64,000 nt of DNA from Chitinophagaceae bacterium (lineage in GTDB: Bacteria; Bacteroidota; Bacteroidia; Chitinophagales; Chitinophagaceae), in assembly GCA_016710165.1 (NCBI GenBank), contig JADJLJ010000002.1, positions 248,001 to 312,000 on the forward strand, in the 5' to 3' direction. Of the stretch, positions 7,744-16,666 are shown piece by piece (positions within the stretch are counted from its first letter, which is position 1; each line of letters starts with the position of its first letter). Made by a program: the position numbers and the translations under genes. The notes below the pieces were generated by a model. That model was not told the origin of the DNA, made no database searches, and saw only the letters and a list, made by a program, of their open reading frames with translations.

Positions 7744-9666
7744 ATGGAAATTAAAACCGGTCAACTTTTAAGTAAGATCAACAGCCCCGCTGACCTGAAG
7801 AAACTGAACAGGGAACAACTGCACCAGGTATGTGACGAACTGCGCCAGTATATCATTGATGTGGTGAGTGTGCATGGGGGCCATTTTGGCGCCAGCCTGG
7901 GTGTGGTGGAACTGAGTGTTGCCTTACATTATGTTTTCAATACGCCTTACGACCAGTTGGTTTGGGATGTTGGCCACCAGGCATACGGGCATAAGATCCT
8001 TACCGGCCGCCGCGACAATTTCCCTACGAACAGAAAGTACAAGGGGCTGAGCGGTTTCCCAAAACGCAGCGAAAGTGAGTATGATACGTTTGGTGTTGGC
8101 CATTCATCAACCTCAATTTCTGCAGCCCTGGGTATGGCAATGGCTTCTCATTACAAGGGTGAAAACGACCGGCAGCACGTGGCGGTGATCGGGGACGGCG
8201 CCATGACAGCCGGCCTGGCATTTGAAGCAATGAACCATGCCGGTATCGAAAAGAGCAATGTGCTCATCATCCTGAATGATAACTGCATGAGCATCGACCC
8301 CAATGTGGGGGCGTTGAAAGAATACCTTACTGACATAACCACTTCGCATACATACAACGACCTGCGTGACAACGTATGGAAAGCATTGGGCAAATTACCC
8401 GTTGGAAAGAATTTCAGCCGGGAGATGGCCAGCAAACTGGAAGCCAGCCTGAAGGGAATGGTGAGCAAGAGCAGCAATTTGTTTGAAGCACTCAAGCTGC
8501 GTTATTTCGGCCCCATCGATGGGCATAACATCACCAAGCTGGTAGATACTTTAAAAGACCTGAAAGACATACCCGGACCCAAGATCCTCCACATTAAAAC
8601 GGTGAAAGGGAAGGGCTATGAACTGGCGGAGAAAGACCAGACCAAGTGGCATGCCCCGGGGCTGTTTGATAAACTGACCGGTGAGATACAGAAGAAGACA
8701 TTTGATATTCCGCAGCCACCCAGGTACCAGGATGTGTTTGGACTTACCATCATTGAACTGGCTGAAAAAAACAAAAAGATATTTGGCATCACACCAGCCA
8801 TGCCAAGCGGCTCTTCCTTAAAATACATGATGGAAAAAATGCCTGACCGGGCATTTGATGTGGGCATTGCCGAGCAGCATGCAGTAACACTCAGTGCCGG
8901 TATGGCCACGCAGGGAATGAAGGTTTTCTGCAATATCTATTCTTCCTTCATGCAAAGGGCATACGACCAGGTGGTGCATGATGTGGCAATACAAAAACTG
9001 CCGGTGATATTCTGCCTTGACCGTGCCGGCCTCGTAGGCGATGACGGGCCAACCCATCATGGATGTTATGATATTGCCTATTTCCGCTGCATTCCCAATA
9101 TGGTGGTCAGTTCCCCGATGAATGAGAGTGAATTGCGTAACCTGATGTTCACGGCACAACTCGATTCAACCGATCTGCCTTTTGTTATCCGTTACCCGAG
9201 GGGAGAAGGCGTGATGCCTGAATGGAAAACGGAGATGAAGGAGATACAGATAGGCAAGGGCCGGAAGCTAAAAGACGGCAAGGATATCGCGATATTGACT
9301 TTTGGACACCCCGGCAATTTTGCTGCAGCTGCCATCCGGGATGTGAAGGCAGAAGGTATTAACCCGGCACATTACGATATGCGTTTTGTAAAACCATTGG
9401 ATGAAGAAATGCTGCATGAGGTATTCGGTAAATACAGCAAACTGATCACCGTGGAAGATGGAACGGTTTTGGGTGGTTTTGGAAGCGCCATACTGGAGTT
9501 CATGAATGCCCACGGGTATAAAGCGGAGGTCAGGATACTCGGTATACCGGACCGGTTGGTTGAGCACGGTACACCCAGGCAGCTGTATGATGAGATCGGT
9601 ATTGATGCCAATGGTATTGTTAATGCGATCCGGGAAATGGCAGAAGTGAAGGTCACCGTTCAATGA
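7744..9666 (+). CDS. dxs: 1-deoxy-D-xylulose-5-phosphate synthase
   Basis: Dxs condenses pyruvate and glyceraldehyde 3-phosphate, using thiamine diphosphate, in the first step of the MEP isoprenoid pathway. The 640-residue length fits. Visible features: GGHFGASLG near residues 45-53, the ThDP/metal motif GDGAMTAG...NDNCMS from about residue 149, the proton-relay Glu in VGIAEQHA near 371, and the C-terminal transketolase-like domain. The product feeds undecaprenyl phosphate, the carrier handled by the uppP product and the WecA-like enzyme in this window. A strong intrinsic terminator follows at 9688. Confidence 0.97.
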   Translation: MEIKTGQLLSKINSPADLKKLNREQLHQVCDELRQYIIDVVSVHGGHFGASLGVVELSVALHYVFNTPYDQLVWDVGHQAYGHKILTGRRDNFPTNRKYKGLSGFPKRSESEYDTFGVGHSSTSISAALGMAMASHYKGENDRQHVAVIGDGAMTAGLAFEAMNHAGIEKSNVLIILNDNCMSIDPNVGALKEYLTDITTSHTYNDLRDNVWKALGKLPVGKNFSREMASKLEASLKGMVSKSSNLFEALKLRYFGPIDGHNITKLVDTLKDLKDIPGPKILHIKTVKGKGYELAEKDQTKWHAPGLFDKLTGEIQKKTFDIPQPPRYQDVFGLTIIELAEKNKKIFGITPAMPSGSSLKYMMEKMPDRAFDVGIAEQHAVTLSAGMATQGMKVFCNIYSSFMQRAYDQVVHDVAIQKLPVIFCLDRAGLVGDDGPTHHGCYDIAYFRCIPNMVVSSPMNESELRNLMFTAQLDSTDLPFVIRYPRGEGVMPEWKTEMKEIQIGKGRKLKDGKDIAILTFGHPGNFAAAAIRDVKAEGINPAHYDMRFVKPLDEEMLHEVFGKYSKLITVEDGTVLGGFGSAILEFMNAHGYKAEVRILGIPDRLVEHGTPRQLYDEIGIDANGIVNAIREMAEVKVTVQ

Positions 9667-9687
9667 TTATTTCCTTACATATTTTTG

Positions 9688-9716
9688 AAACCCGGTTTTC
9701 TGAACCGGGTTTTTAT
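9688..9716 (+). terminator. Intrinsic terminator after dxs
   Basis: AAACCCGGTT (9688-9697), loop TTCTG, then AACCGGGTTT (9703-9712), followed by a T-rich tail. The stem is a perfect 10 bp. Confidence 0.85.
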
Positions 9717-9768
9717 TTTCTTTAACAGGCCACAAAAAATTTTATGGAAACCGGTTCGTTAGGCATCT

Positions 9769-10449
9769 ATGTCTCCAAAAACTTTAATGAACCTCGGCCG
9801 GCGGATCTTCATCATCTGTTTTGTATTGCTGGCGGCCATATCTTCCTTTGGTTATTTTTTCTGGTATAAACCCAGGTTCAGCAAATACCCGCCGGCCAAG
9901 GCTTTTGCTTACAGTGAGAACACTTCATCCGCAAGACGAGAGGTCCTGTCCAGGTTGAAATTAAGAGCGGCGGAGGCAAAGAATTATGTGGCGGAACATG
10001 GTTTCAGCCGTACACATTGTTTCCTGCTCGACATGCGGTTGCCGGGAGGGCTGAAACGTTTCTTTGTTTATAATATGAAGAAAGATTCTGTTGAACTGGC
10101 CGGCCTGGTCACCCATGGAAGCGGTTCACAGGGCGATTCGGAGGACCTGGTATTTTCCAACAAACCAAACAGCTATTGTACTTCATTGGGCCGTTATAAG
10201 ATCGGCAGATCATATAACGGAAGTTTTGGACTTGCCTATAAATTGTACGGCCTGGATGAGTCGAATAATAATGCTTTTGGACGCTGCGTGGTGCTTCATG
10301 GGCATGATTGTGTTCCGAACGACGAAGTATATCCGTCTTCCATCTGTTTGAGCCTGGGTTGTCCCACCGTTTCATTTCCGTTCTTGTCCAGGCTTCAGGA
10401 ATATATTGATAAAAACAGGAATCCAGTCCTGCTCTGGATATATTACTGA
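9769..10449 (+). CDS. L,D-transpeptidase catalytic domain (YkuD_2-type) protein
   Basis: The 226-residue protein begins with a membrane anchor or signal (about residues 11-33). The rest matches the murein L,D-transpeptidase-like family (YkuD_2): VTHGSGS, FSNKPNSYCTSLGRYKIG, a conserved His in VVLHGHDCV and the presumed nucleophile Cys in LSLGCPTVS near the C-terminus. Such enzymes make 3-3 cross-links or attach proteins to peptidoglycan. It would act in the periplasm. It follows the dxs terminator and stands alone; the next gene is convergent and starts 2 bp beyond its stop. Confidence 0.85.
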   Translation: MSPKTLMNLGRRIFIICFVLLAAISSFGYFFWYKPRFSKYPPAKAFAYSENTSSARREVLSRLKLRAAEAKNYVAEHGFSRTHCFLLDMRLPGGLKRFFVYNMKKDSVELAGLVTHGSGSQGDSEDLVFSNKPNSYCTSLGRYKIGRSYNGSFGLAYKLYGLDESNNNAFGRCVVLHGHDCVPNDEVYPSSICLSLGCPTVSFPFLSRLQEYIDKNRNPVLLWIYY

Positions 10450-10451
10450 AT

Positions 10452-11162
10452 TTAGTTCATGGGGATTTCAATGGCCAGCAACTCGGCATTTTCGGTAGCC
10501 CGGATGCTGAAATCATCGGCGCCGGAAATCCCAATGGCATCCCTTCTGTTCAGCGTTTGTCCATCCACTTCTGCAGAACCGGTTATCACTACCAGGAAAA
10601 CACCATTTCCTTTGAAGGCAGTGGAGTAACTGATCTCTTTCCCTGCATCCAGGTTGGTCAATGCAAACCGGGCATCCTGGTTGATCCATAAAGCATTGTC
10701 TGCTTCCTGCGGAGAAACAACCACCTGCCACTTGTTTATTCGTTCGGCAATGTCATAGGTCTTTTGGTCATACCTGGGTTTGATATTCCTTTCTTTGGGG
10801 AATACCCATACCTGGAAAAGGGTAACGGGTTCTGTGGCCGAAGAATTGAACTCAGAATGCCGGACACCCGTTCCGGCGCTCATGATCTGTATGTCACCGG
10901 CCTTTATCACACCGTTTCCACCCGTACTGTCTTTGTGCTGCAATGCACCGGTAAAGGGAATGGTTACGATTTCCATATTGTCGTGCGGGTGGGTAGGGAA
11001 CCCGCCGCCCCCGTCAACAAAGTCATCATTCAATACCCTTAGTAGTCCAAAGTGAACTTTTGCCGGGTCGTGGTACTGGGCAAAACTGAAATAGTAATTG
11101 GGCTTTAACCAGCCATAGTCTGCTGTGCCCCTGTCGGCTGCTTTGTATAATGTTGTTTTCAT
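10452..11162 (-). CDS. Pirin family protein
   Basis: Pirins are bicupin proteins; bacterial members such as E. coli YhhW show quercetin 2,3-dioxygenase activity, but most physiological roles are unknown. The 236-residue length is typical. The metal-binding cupin motif is clear: HPHDNMEIVTIPFTGALQHK (about 58-77), followed by GDIQIMSAGTGVRHSEFN (about 87-104), giving the His/His/His/Glu set. It is monocistronic, with a promoter-like TTTG-N19 element and a 12-bp palindrome upstream. Confidence 0.93.
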   Translation of the reverse strand: MKTTLYKAADRGTADYGWLKPNYYFSFAQYHDPAKVHFGLLRVLNDDFVDGGGGFPTHPHDNMEIVTIPFTGALQHKDSTGGNGVIKAGDIQIMSAGTGVRHSEFNSSATEPVTLFQVWVFPKERNIKPRYDQKTYDIAERINKWQVVVSPQEADNALWINQDARFALTNLDAGKEISYSTAFKGNGVFLVVITGSAEVDGQTLNRRDAIGISGADDFSIRATENAELLAIEIPMN

Positions 11163-11181
11163 TGTGTTGTTTTAAAATTTA

Positions 11182-11193
11182 ATGTTTAAACAT
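11182..11193. promoter_or_regulatory. Palindrome ATGTTTAAACAT in the pirin leader
   Basis: A perfect 12-bp palindrome sits just downstream of the presumed -7 element of the pirin gene. Its 10-bp core TGTTTAAACA recurs upstream of the AraC gene at 34055-34064. It could be an operator; no regulator is identified. Confidence 0.35.
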
Positions 11194-11224
11194 CAAATAG
11201 TGTACCAATTCTGTTCCTGACAAA
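11194..11224 (-). promoter_or_regulatory. Candidate promoter of the pirin gene
   Basis: On the minus strand TTTG (11224-11221) is followed after 19 nt by ACTATTTG (11201-11194), one mismatch from the Bacteroidota form TTTG-N19-TANNTTTG. Confidence 0.45.
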
Positions 11225-11278
11225 ATGGTGAAAAAATGACTGGTTATTTGACAGGGTCCGACGCCTCGCCGGGCCAAT

Positions 11279-11304
11279 AAAAAAATCCCCCGTTTTGCGG
11301 GGGA
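11279..11304 (-). terminator. Intrinsic terminator after scpA
   Basis: Read on the minus strand, TCCCCCG, a 5-base loop and CGGGGGA form a 7-bp stem followed by a run of T. It lies directly after the scpA stop. Confidence 0.85.
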
Positions 11305-11308
11305 GGAT

Positions 11309-12115
11309 CTAGTTGAGTGTGGCAGGGTCTTCACCGGGCAAGAAGCCGGCCCCGGGAACTTCTTCCTCCCGGTTCTCGTTCCATTCCACGATGAAATTGT
11401 TTTTGCCTTCTCCGGTCAGTAAACTCATGAACCGTTGCTGCACCAGTTCCAGCAGGGATAAAAAGAGGAAGATGGCATGAATGCGGTTCTCACATACATC
11501 AAATACCTTTTCAAACGACATGGTCTTTTCTGCACGGCAGGTGCTGAGCATATACTCCCTGCTTTCTTCCATGGTATAGTTATAGCGTACTACGGTATGC
11601 ACCGGTCTGTTATTGCGTTCCTGCAGTTTATGAATGACCTTTTCAAAAGCCTTCATCAGTTTGAAAAGGGTTACGGTCTGTATCTCGGTACCTTCCCCGG
11701 CTTCTTCACCGATCTGTGAAATTTCCTTCTGCAGGTTACCACGCTTAACCATCAGCTGGCGAAGGGCTTCCATCTCAGCCATTTTTGCGGCCGCTTCTTT
11801 AAATCGTTTGTATTCGAGGATCTTGTTGATGAGTTCCTGCCTGGGATCGATTTCATTGCCATCGGCATCCAGTTCCTTACGTGGCAACAGCATTTTTGCC
11901 TTTATCCGCATCAGGGTACTGATGAACAGGATGAATTCGCTGCTCAGTTCAATGTTCAACTTTTCGCTGTTGTGTATGAAGTCTAAAAAATCGTTGGTGA
12001 TCTTTGTGATGGGGATATTGTAAATATCCAGTTCATCTCTTTCAATAAAGAACAGGAGCAGGTCAAATGGCCCCTCAAATTGCTCCAGTTTTATCTGGTA
12101 AGTTGTGTTATTCAC
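11309..12115 (-). CDS. scpA: Segregation and condensation protein A
   Basis: ScpA is the kleisin that bridges SMC heads and, with ScpB, forms the chromosome-condensing complex. The N-terminus KLEQFEGPFDLLLFFIERDELDIYNIPI is family-specific, followed by the helical FILFISTLMRIKAKMLLP segment (about 62-79). The C-terminal winged-helix part has VCENRIHAIFLFLSLLELVQ. The 268-residue length is normal. scpB and smc are not adjacent. A -7-like TACATTTG lies upstream (12166-12173, minus) and a clear terminator downstream. Confidence 0.94.
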   Translation of the reverse strand: MNNTTYQIKLEQFEGPFDLLLFFIERDELDIYNIPITKITNDFLDFIHNSEKLNIELSSEFILFISTLMRIKAKMLLPRKELDADGNEIDPRQELINKILEYKRFKEAAAKMAEMEALRQLMVKRGNLQKEISQIGEEAGEGTEIQTVTLFKLMKAFEKVIHKLQERNNRPVHTVVRYNYTMEESREYMLSTCRAEKTMSFEKVFDVCENRIHAIFLFLSLLELVQQRFMSLLTGEGKNNFIVEWNENREEEVPGAGFLPGEDPATLN

Positions 12116-12165
12116 TTTAAAATAGCTTAATTACTATAACAAAATCATCCCCGGGCAGGGGAGGA

Positions 12166-12173
12166 CAAATGTA
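12166..12173 (-). promoter_or_regulatory. -7 element upstream of scpA
   Basis: TACATTTG on the minus strand matches TANNTTTG exactly, about 50 nt before the scpA start. No clear -33 element is seen. Confidence 0.35.
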
Positions 12174-12236
12174 TTGATTTGTTGACAGAATAAGGCTTCC
12201 GGGGAATGATTCATCACCTGATGTGGATAAAACCGG

Positions 12237-13136
12237 CTAAAGTTTTACGGTAAGCCCGATCCCCAGCACTTCCTTCAATTGGGTCCTTTTTAAGATATCA
12301 TCGTCGTATACAATATCGGCGCTGATATTGGTGGCCAGCCATTTGTTGAACTTCAGGCTCAGCAGGTTTGTAAAGAAAACATCCACATTTTCGGGGTTTC
12401 TCTTGTAGTTACTGAAAAGGTCAAGCCTTCCGGTGTAAAGCGCCCATTTGGTAAAGCTTTTTGTAAACTTTGCGGTGGCAAAAGCACCCAGTTCCGTGTA
12501 AGATTTCTTATCGGGGGGTACGCCGAATTTGTCAACGCTGTAAAAGTCCGGGTCATTTTTTAAGATGAGCCGGGTGGTTATTGGTGAAACAAACAGGGTG
12601 AAGGTCTTATCGGGTCTGAAGTCAATTCCCGCAGAAATAATGATCTTCCCCGGCGTAAGGAAACTGGAGATCTTATTATTTGCTGTATCTGTGTAATTAT
12701 AACCTGTCAATGCCTGGGTATTGAAGTTTACCAGCAGGGCTGTGTACCATTTGGGCGAGAACTGGTAACCATATTTGGTGGTGATGTCGATCCGGTCGTC
12801 GGTCTTCCGGAAGCGGCCAAAACTGGTGGCATTTTGAAATCCCAGGGCAATGTCGAAATAATTATTCCAGGAATTCTTTCCTTCTTTAAAGTTGAGGTTA
12901 TAGTTGAACAGCATGGCAACACCAAGCGTATTTTGTTCACCCCCGCTCACCCAGTTTCTGAGAGCACCTTGCTGGACGTTGAGGATAAAAGTACCTGCTT
13001 TTTGCCATCCGTCTTTTTCGGGCAGTTTCAGTTCTTTAAAAGCCACTTTCTGAAATTCCTTAAGCGAGGGGTCCTGTGCCCGGGCAGAAAATAAAAAGGT
13101 TACTGCTGTGAGGACAGTAACGAAAGGTTTTATCAT
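12237..13136 (-). CDS. DUF3078 family protein (first copy)
   Basis: I start this at the internal ATG (MIKPFVTVLTAVTFLFSARAQ), which gives a clean signal peptide; an upstream in-frame start would add 14 residues. The mature part, with WQKAGTFILNVQQGALRNWVSGGEQN and many alternating aromatic strands ending in LGIGLTVKL, matches DUF3078, which looks like an outer-membrane beta-barrel family restricted largely to Bacteroidota. Function is unknown. A paralogue lies immediately upstream on the same strand (13255-14199), with the same tryptophan-rich motif and similar length, so the pair probably arose by tandem duplication. Confidence 0.8.
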   Translation of the reverse strand: MIKPFVTVLTAVTFLFSARAQDPSLKEFQKVAFKELKLPEKDGWQKAGTFILNVQQGALRNWVSGGEQNTLGVAMLFNYNLNFKEGKNSWNNYFDIALGFQNATSFGRFRKTDDRIDITTKYGYQFSPKWYTALLVNFNTQALTGYNYTDTANNKISSFLTPGKIIISAGIDFRPDKTFTLFVSPITTRLILKNDPDFYSVDKFGVPPDKKSYTELGAFATAKFTKSFTKWALYTGRLDLFSNYKRNPENVDVFFTNLLSLKFNKWLATNISADIVYDDDILKRTQLKEVLGIGLTVKL

Positions 13137-13254
13137 GCCGCAAAAATAAATAAAAAAGCATGTGTAATATGTTAACACATTTTAAAGACGGGAAGCTGTC
13201 TTTACTTGTACAGCACAAAACAATTGTTAAATATCCGGGAATACGCCTTAGTTA

Positions 13255-14199
13255 TTATTTTTTTGAAAAAGTATAAGCAAAGCCGATCCCCATCAGTTGC
13301 AGCCACTGCGGGGCAGGCCCCTTGGCAGGGTTCACGTTCTGGGTATTGTCGTCGTAGATCATATCCAGGTTAAAGGAGAAGTTGATATACTTCGTTATCC
13401 TGGCTGTTATAACATTCGACCAGAAAATATCAATGTTCTGGGGTTTTTGTTTATAGTTGGAAAAGAGATCAAGTTTTGTTTTATAAGTGAAACTGCCACC
13501 CAGTTTTTTGGAATAATTGACAGAAGCAAATGCGCCTAATTCATTTTTTGACTTTTTGCCCGGAACGATCCCGAACAGGGGTGCTATTGTATTATCCGTA
13601 ACCACCACCCACCTTTCTGTCAGGGGTGAAATGAAAACGGACAGGTCATTATTCGGTTTGTAATCAAAACCAAGCGACAATAAAATATAGGCCGGTGCAA
13701 AGGAGTTGGAAGTTACAGTCGATGTATCCACACCGGCGGCTGTTTTTGAATAGGCATATCCTTTTGCAAACTGGGTACGTAAATTGAACAGTGCCGATGC
13801 ATTCCACTTTGGCGATAAAGCATAGCCATACTTCGACAGGAGATCTATCCGGTCGCTGGCCTTACGGGAACCCAGGCTGGTAGTATTTGTAATGCCATAG
13901 GCAAGGTCCAGGTTGTTGTCCCAGGAACTTTTGTTCTTTTTATAGAACGCAAAGAGGTTCAGGTAGGAATTGAGCGAGAATGAAAATTTATCGCCGCCGG
14001 ATGACCAGTTGCTTAATGAACCCTGGTTGATGTTCAAATTGACCAATCCTCCCAGTTTCCATTTTTTCTGAACGGTATCTTTCGGGTCTTTGGCAACTGA
14101 TTTTGATGCTTCGTTTTTCAGGTCCTTAATGCTTGGGTCCTGTGCAAACCCGGCAATGGCTGAAAGCGTAAGGAAGGTGGTTAAGAGTATGTTTTTCAT
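13255..14199 (-). CDS. DUF3078 family protein (second copy)
   Basis: The 314-residue product has a signal peptide ending near AGFAQDPS. LGGLVNLNINQGSLSNWSSGGDKF parallels the matching block of the downstream copy, and the C-terminus again ends in a strand of alternating hydrophobics (MGIGFAYTFSKK), typical of outer-membrane barrels. Between the signal and the barrel there is a Lys/Asp-rich linker not seen in the other copy. It precedes its paralogue by 118 bp; mscL lies upstream, separated by a terminator-like hairpin. Confidence 0.8.
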   Translation of the reverse strand: MKNILLTTFLTLSAIAGFAQDPSIKDLKNEASKSVAKDPKDTVQKKWKLGGLVNLNINQGSLSNWSSGGDKFSFSLNSYLNLFAFYKKNKSSWDNNLDLAYGITNTTSLGSRKASDRIDLLSKYGYALSPKWNASALFNLRTQFAKGYAYSKTAAGVDTSTVTSNSFAPAYILLSLGFDYKPNNDLSVFISPLTERWVVVTDNTIAPLFGIVPGKKSKNELGAFASVNYSKKLGGSFTYKTKLDLFSNYKQKPQNIDIFWSNVITARITKYINFSFNLDMIYDDNTQNVNPAKGPAPQWLQLMGIGFAYTFSKK

Positions 14200-14212
14200 G
14201 ATCGTATATTAT

Positions 14213-14256
14213 ATAAAAGAAGCAACGGTACCGGTCGGCACTGCTGCTTCTTTTGT
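14213..14256 (-). terminator. Intrinsic terminator after mscL
   Basis: AAAAGAAGCA (14254-14245 read on the minus strand) and TGCTTCTTTT (14224-14215) pair perfectly around a 20-base inner region that can fold further. It lies just after the mscL stop and ends in TTTT. Confidence 0.65.
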
Positions 14257-14263
14257 GCTGAAA

Positions 14264-14686
14264 TCATTTTTTCAAAGCATCGCGGATCTCCATCAGCAAG
14301 GCATCGGTGGAAGAGGGGCCTGCAGGCGCTTCTTCCTGTTTCTTCTTCATACTGTTGATGGCTTTTATTACGAGGAACATCACGAAGGCAACGATGATAA
14401 AATTGATGATGGCTGTTACAAAATCGCCCCATTTCAGTGCAACTTCCGCTGCACCTGCTGTTATCACTGTACCCGTTGCGTCTTTCACTTCTGCAACCGC
14501 TTTCTTAAGTACAAATACATTTTTACTCAGGTCGGCCCCGCCGATCATTCCAATCAGGGGAGCAACAATTCCTTCTGTAAAGGAAGTGACCACCTTTCCA
14601 AAGGCGCCGCCCATCACAAAGGCAACAGCAATGTCAACCAGGTTGCCCTTCATGGCAAAGTCCTTGAATTCTTTGATAAATCCCAT
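14264..14686 (-). CDS. mscL: Large-conductance mechanosensitive channel MscL
   Basis: MscL is a homopentameric inner-membrane channel that opens on hypo-osmotic shock. The 140-residue protein has FIKEFKDFAMKGNLVDIAVAFVMGGAFGKVV (N-terminal helix and pore-lining TM1), a periplasmic loop, TM2 (INFIIVAFVMFLVIKAINSM) and a charged C-terminal helix ending MEIRDALKK. The loop is somewhat long, with KKAVAEVKDATGT. It appears monocistronic, with its own terminator. Confidence 0.95.
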   Translation of the reverse strand: MGFIKEFKDFAMKGNLVDIAVAFVMGGAFGKVVTSFTEGIVAPLIGMIGGADLSKNVFVLKKAVAEVKDATGTVITAGAAEVALKWGDFVTAIINFIIVAFVMFLVIKAINSMKKKQEEAPAGPSSTDALLMEIRDALKK

Positions 14687-14853
14687 AGTTGTTGATTTTG
14701 AAGGTTAAAAATAATTACCGGGTAAGCATATATTAAATTTAGCACAATAATCATTCCGGTGCAAACCCATTTTTCGGGATACGGAATTTGTCAAAGGGCG
14801 GACACTGAATTCAACGTAAATACTTCAACTTTGCGGCATTCAAATTTTATCCA

Positions 14854-15732
14854 TTGAACAAAGGATTTTTAAACTGGTTCATCTTCATTGCACTGTCCAT
14901 CATATGGGGCAGCAGTTTCATTTTGATGAAAGAAGGGTTAAAAAGCCTTTCTGCCTACCAGGTGGCTTCGCTGCGGATCGTTTTTTCCGGTATTGTACTT
15001 TTGCCCACGGCAATAAAGTTCTTTCGGCGTATCCCCAAAGACAAGATCACGGTCATATTTCTTTCCGGTTTATTCGGCAGCCTGCTGCCCGCCTACTTGT
15101 TCTGTATTGCTGAAGAAGGAATAGACAGCGCCCTGGCCGGAACCCTGAATTCACTCACGCCTATTTTTGTGATCATCATGGGGGCCTTGTTCTTCCAGAG
15201 CCGCACAACCAGCAATAAAGTGCTGGGTATTGTTATTTCGTTCACCGGCAGTATCCTGTTGCTTTTCAGTAAAGGGCATATGCAGGACAATCAAAACCTG
15301 CTGTATATAAGTTATGTGGTGCTGGCCACCATTTTTTATGGAATAAATGTAAATATGGTGCACCGGCACCTGCATGACATTGGTTCATTGCAGATCGCTG
15401 CTGTAGCCCTTACACTCAATGCCATACCAGCCCTGGTCGTATTGGGTGCCACCGGTTACTTTAACCTGCCGCTTACTGAAAGCGGTGTATTGTATTCTAC
15501 CGCTGCTTCTGCCGTATTGGGGATACTGGGCACCGCGGTGGCCTCCATTATATTTTATATGCTGGTAAAACGTGCGGGTGCTGTATTTGCTTCCATGGTC
15601 ACATACGGCATACCGGTTGTGGCAAATTTCTGGGGATTGATCTACGGGGAGGAAGTAGGCTGGAAACAATTTGCCTGCCTTGCCATCATCCTTTCGGGCG
15701 TTTATATTGCCAACAGGAAAACAGCAGGATAA
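14854..15732 (+). CDS. EamA/DMT family transporter
   Basis: This is a ten-helix permease of 292 residues with two EamA repeats. The first begins FIALSIIWGSSFILMKEGLKSLSAYQVASLR, and the second repeat ends with YGIPVVANFWGLIYGEEVGW near the C-terminus. Family members export amino acids, purines or other metabolites; the substrate cannot be predicted. No ATG precedes the conserved N-terminus in frame, so TTG at 14854 is taken as the start. It lies alone on the plus strand between mscL and a convergent protease gene. Confidence 0.88.
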   Translation: MNKGFLNWFIFIALSIIWGSSFILMKEGLKSLSAYQVASLRIVFSGIVLLPTAIKFFRRIPKDKITVIFLSGLFGSLLPAYLFCIAEEGIDSALAGTLNSLTPIFVIIMGALFFQSRTTSNKVLGIVISFTGSILLLFSKGHMQDNQNLLYISYVVLATIFYGINVNMVHRHLHDIGSLQIAAVALTLNAIPALVVLGATGYFNLPLTESGVLYSTAASAVLGILGTAVASIIFYMLVKRAGAVFASMVTYGIPVVANFWGLIYGEEVGWKQFACLAIILSGVYIANRKTAG

Positions 15733-15735
15733 GGA

Positions 15736-16626
15736 TCACTCAGCTTCACTGAAGGAAATATTCTTCTCTCTTAAAAAGGCTTTTATTTTATCGGCATGCA
15801 CACAAATGCCCACGTGCAAGAACGGGCTGTTGGTAACTTTGCTTCTTTTTCCATTGCTTATGATCTCGTGGTCTTTCAGGTCAAAACCAAGGTGCAGGTG
15901 GTTGGTGGCAAACTGCATTCCGTAAACGGTTCCATTGGTATCGAAAAGCGGCCCGCCGCTCTGTCCTCTTAAACCGGGCGTACTCATTTCAATACCTGTG
16001 ATGCCTTCTGTTATGTTGCTGGCAACAAACCGGGTAACAATGCCATCAATGGGAAAAGAAGGGGAGTTGGGATTGCCGGTATTGGTCCATTCAATATCAT
16101 CGGTATCCGGGTTATGCCTGAAGTTATTGAACTCCGGGAAGGGGAAACCGATCCTGCATAGGGACATGCCCTGCTTTATTTTACTGCTGTCTTTAATAAA
16201 GCTTGCATGGGAGGTATAAAAAATTTTATTGAATCCCTTGAATTCAAGTATGGCAAGGTCGAGCGTAGGGTGGGTGTGGCAGGTTATCTCCCGGATGGAA
16301 TCAAAACAATTGAGAAAATTATTTTTCAGCTGTATGGTTGTCTCAGGAAGATATTTATACTTCAGTTCCAGCCCCTGTACATTCCTTTTGAATTTATTGT
16401 CTTTGGGAACAGCATTCAATTCTGCCCTGAACTTCAAATAATGCTGGTTTATGTTCTCCGCCGCCGGGATCATCTCGGCCACATGCCTGCAGGTAATGGC
16501 AACCCCGTTGTCGTTCACAAAAAAGAAAGTGGAGCTCCCGGGCAATAACAATCCTCCATAGGTCCTGGAAATACTGTGCAGTGGCCGGGTAAACTGCAAT
16601 ACCTTTTCTATCGCTTGCTGAAACAT
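15736..16626 (-). CDS. Trypsin-like (S1-type) serine protease
   Basis: The catalytic triad of a chymotrypsin fold can be placed: His in ITCRHVAE (about 52-59), Asp in TLDLAILEF (about 121-129) and Ser in GLRGQSGGPLFD (about 218-229). No signal peptide or PDZ domain is visible in 296 residues, so it is not a standard DegP-type protease and may be cytosolic. It follows frr by 40 bp on the same strand and may be read through from it. Its substrate is unknown. Confidence 0.8.
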   Translation of the reverse strand: MFQQAIEKVLQFTRPLHSISRTYGGLLLPGSSTFFFVNDNGVAITCRHVAEMIPAAENINQHYLKFRAELNAVPKDNKFKRNVQGLELKYKYLPETTIQLKNNFLNCFDSIREITCHTHPTLDLAILEFKGFNKIFYTSHASFIKDSSKIKQGMSLCRIGFPFPEFNNFRHNPDTDDIEWTNTGNPNSPSFPIDGIVTRFVASNITEGITGIEMSTPGLRGQSGGPLFDTNGTVYGMQFATNHLHLGFDLKDHEIISNGKRSKVTNSPFLHVGICVHADKIKAFLREKNISFSEAE

Positions 16627-16666
16627 GTTATTTTTTGACTGAAGGGAGTGGTGACTAACGTACTTT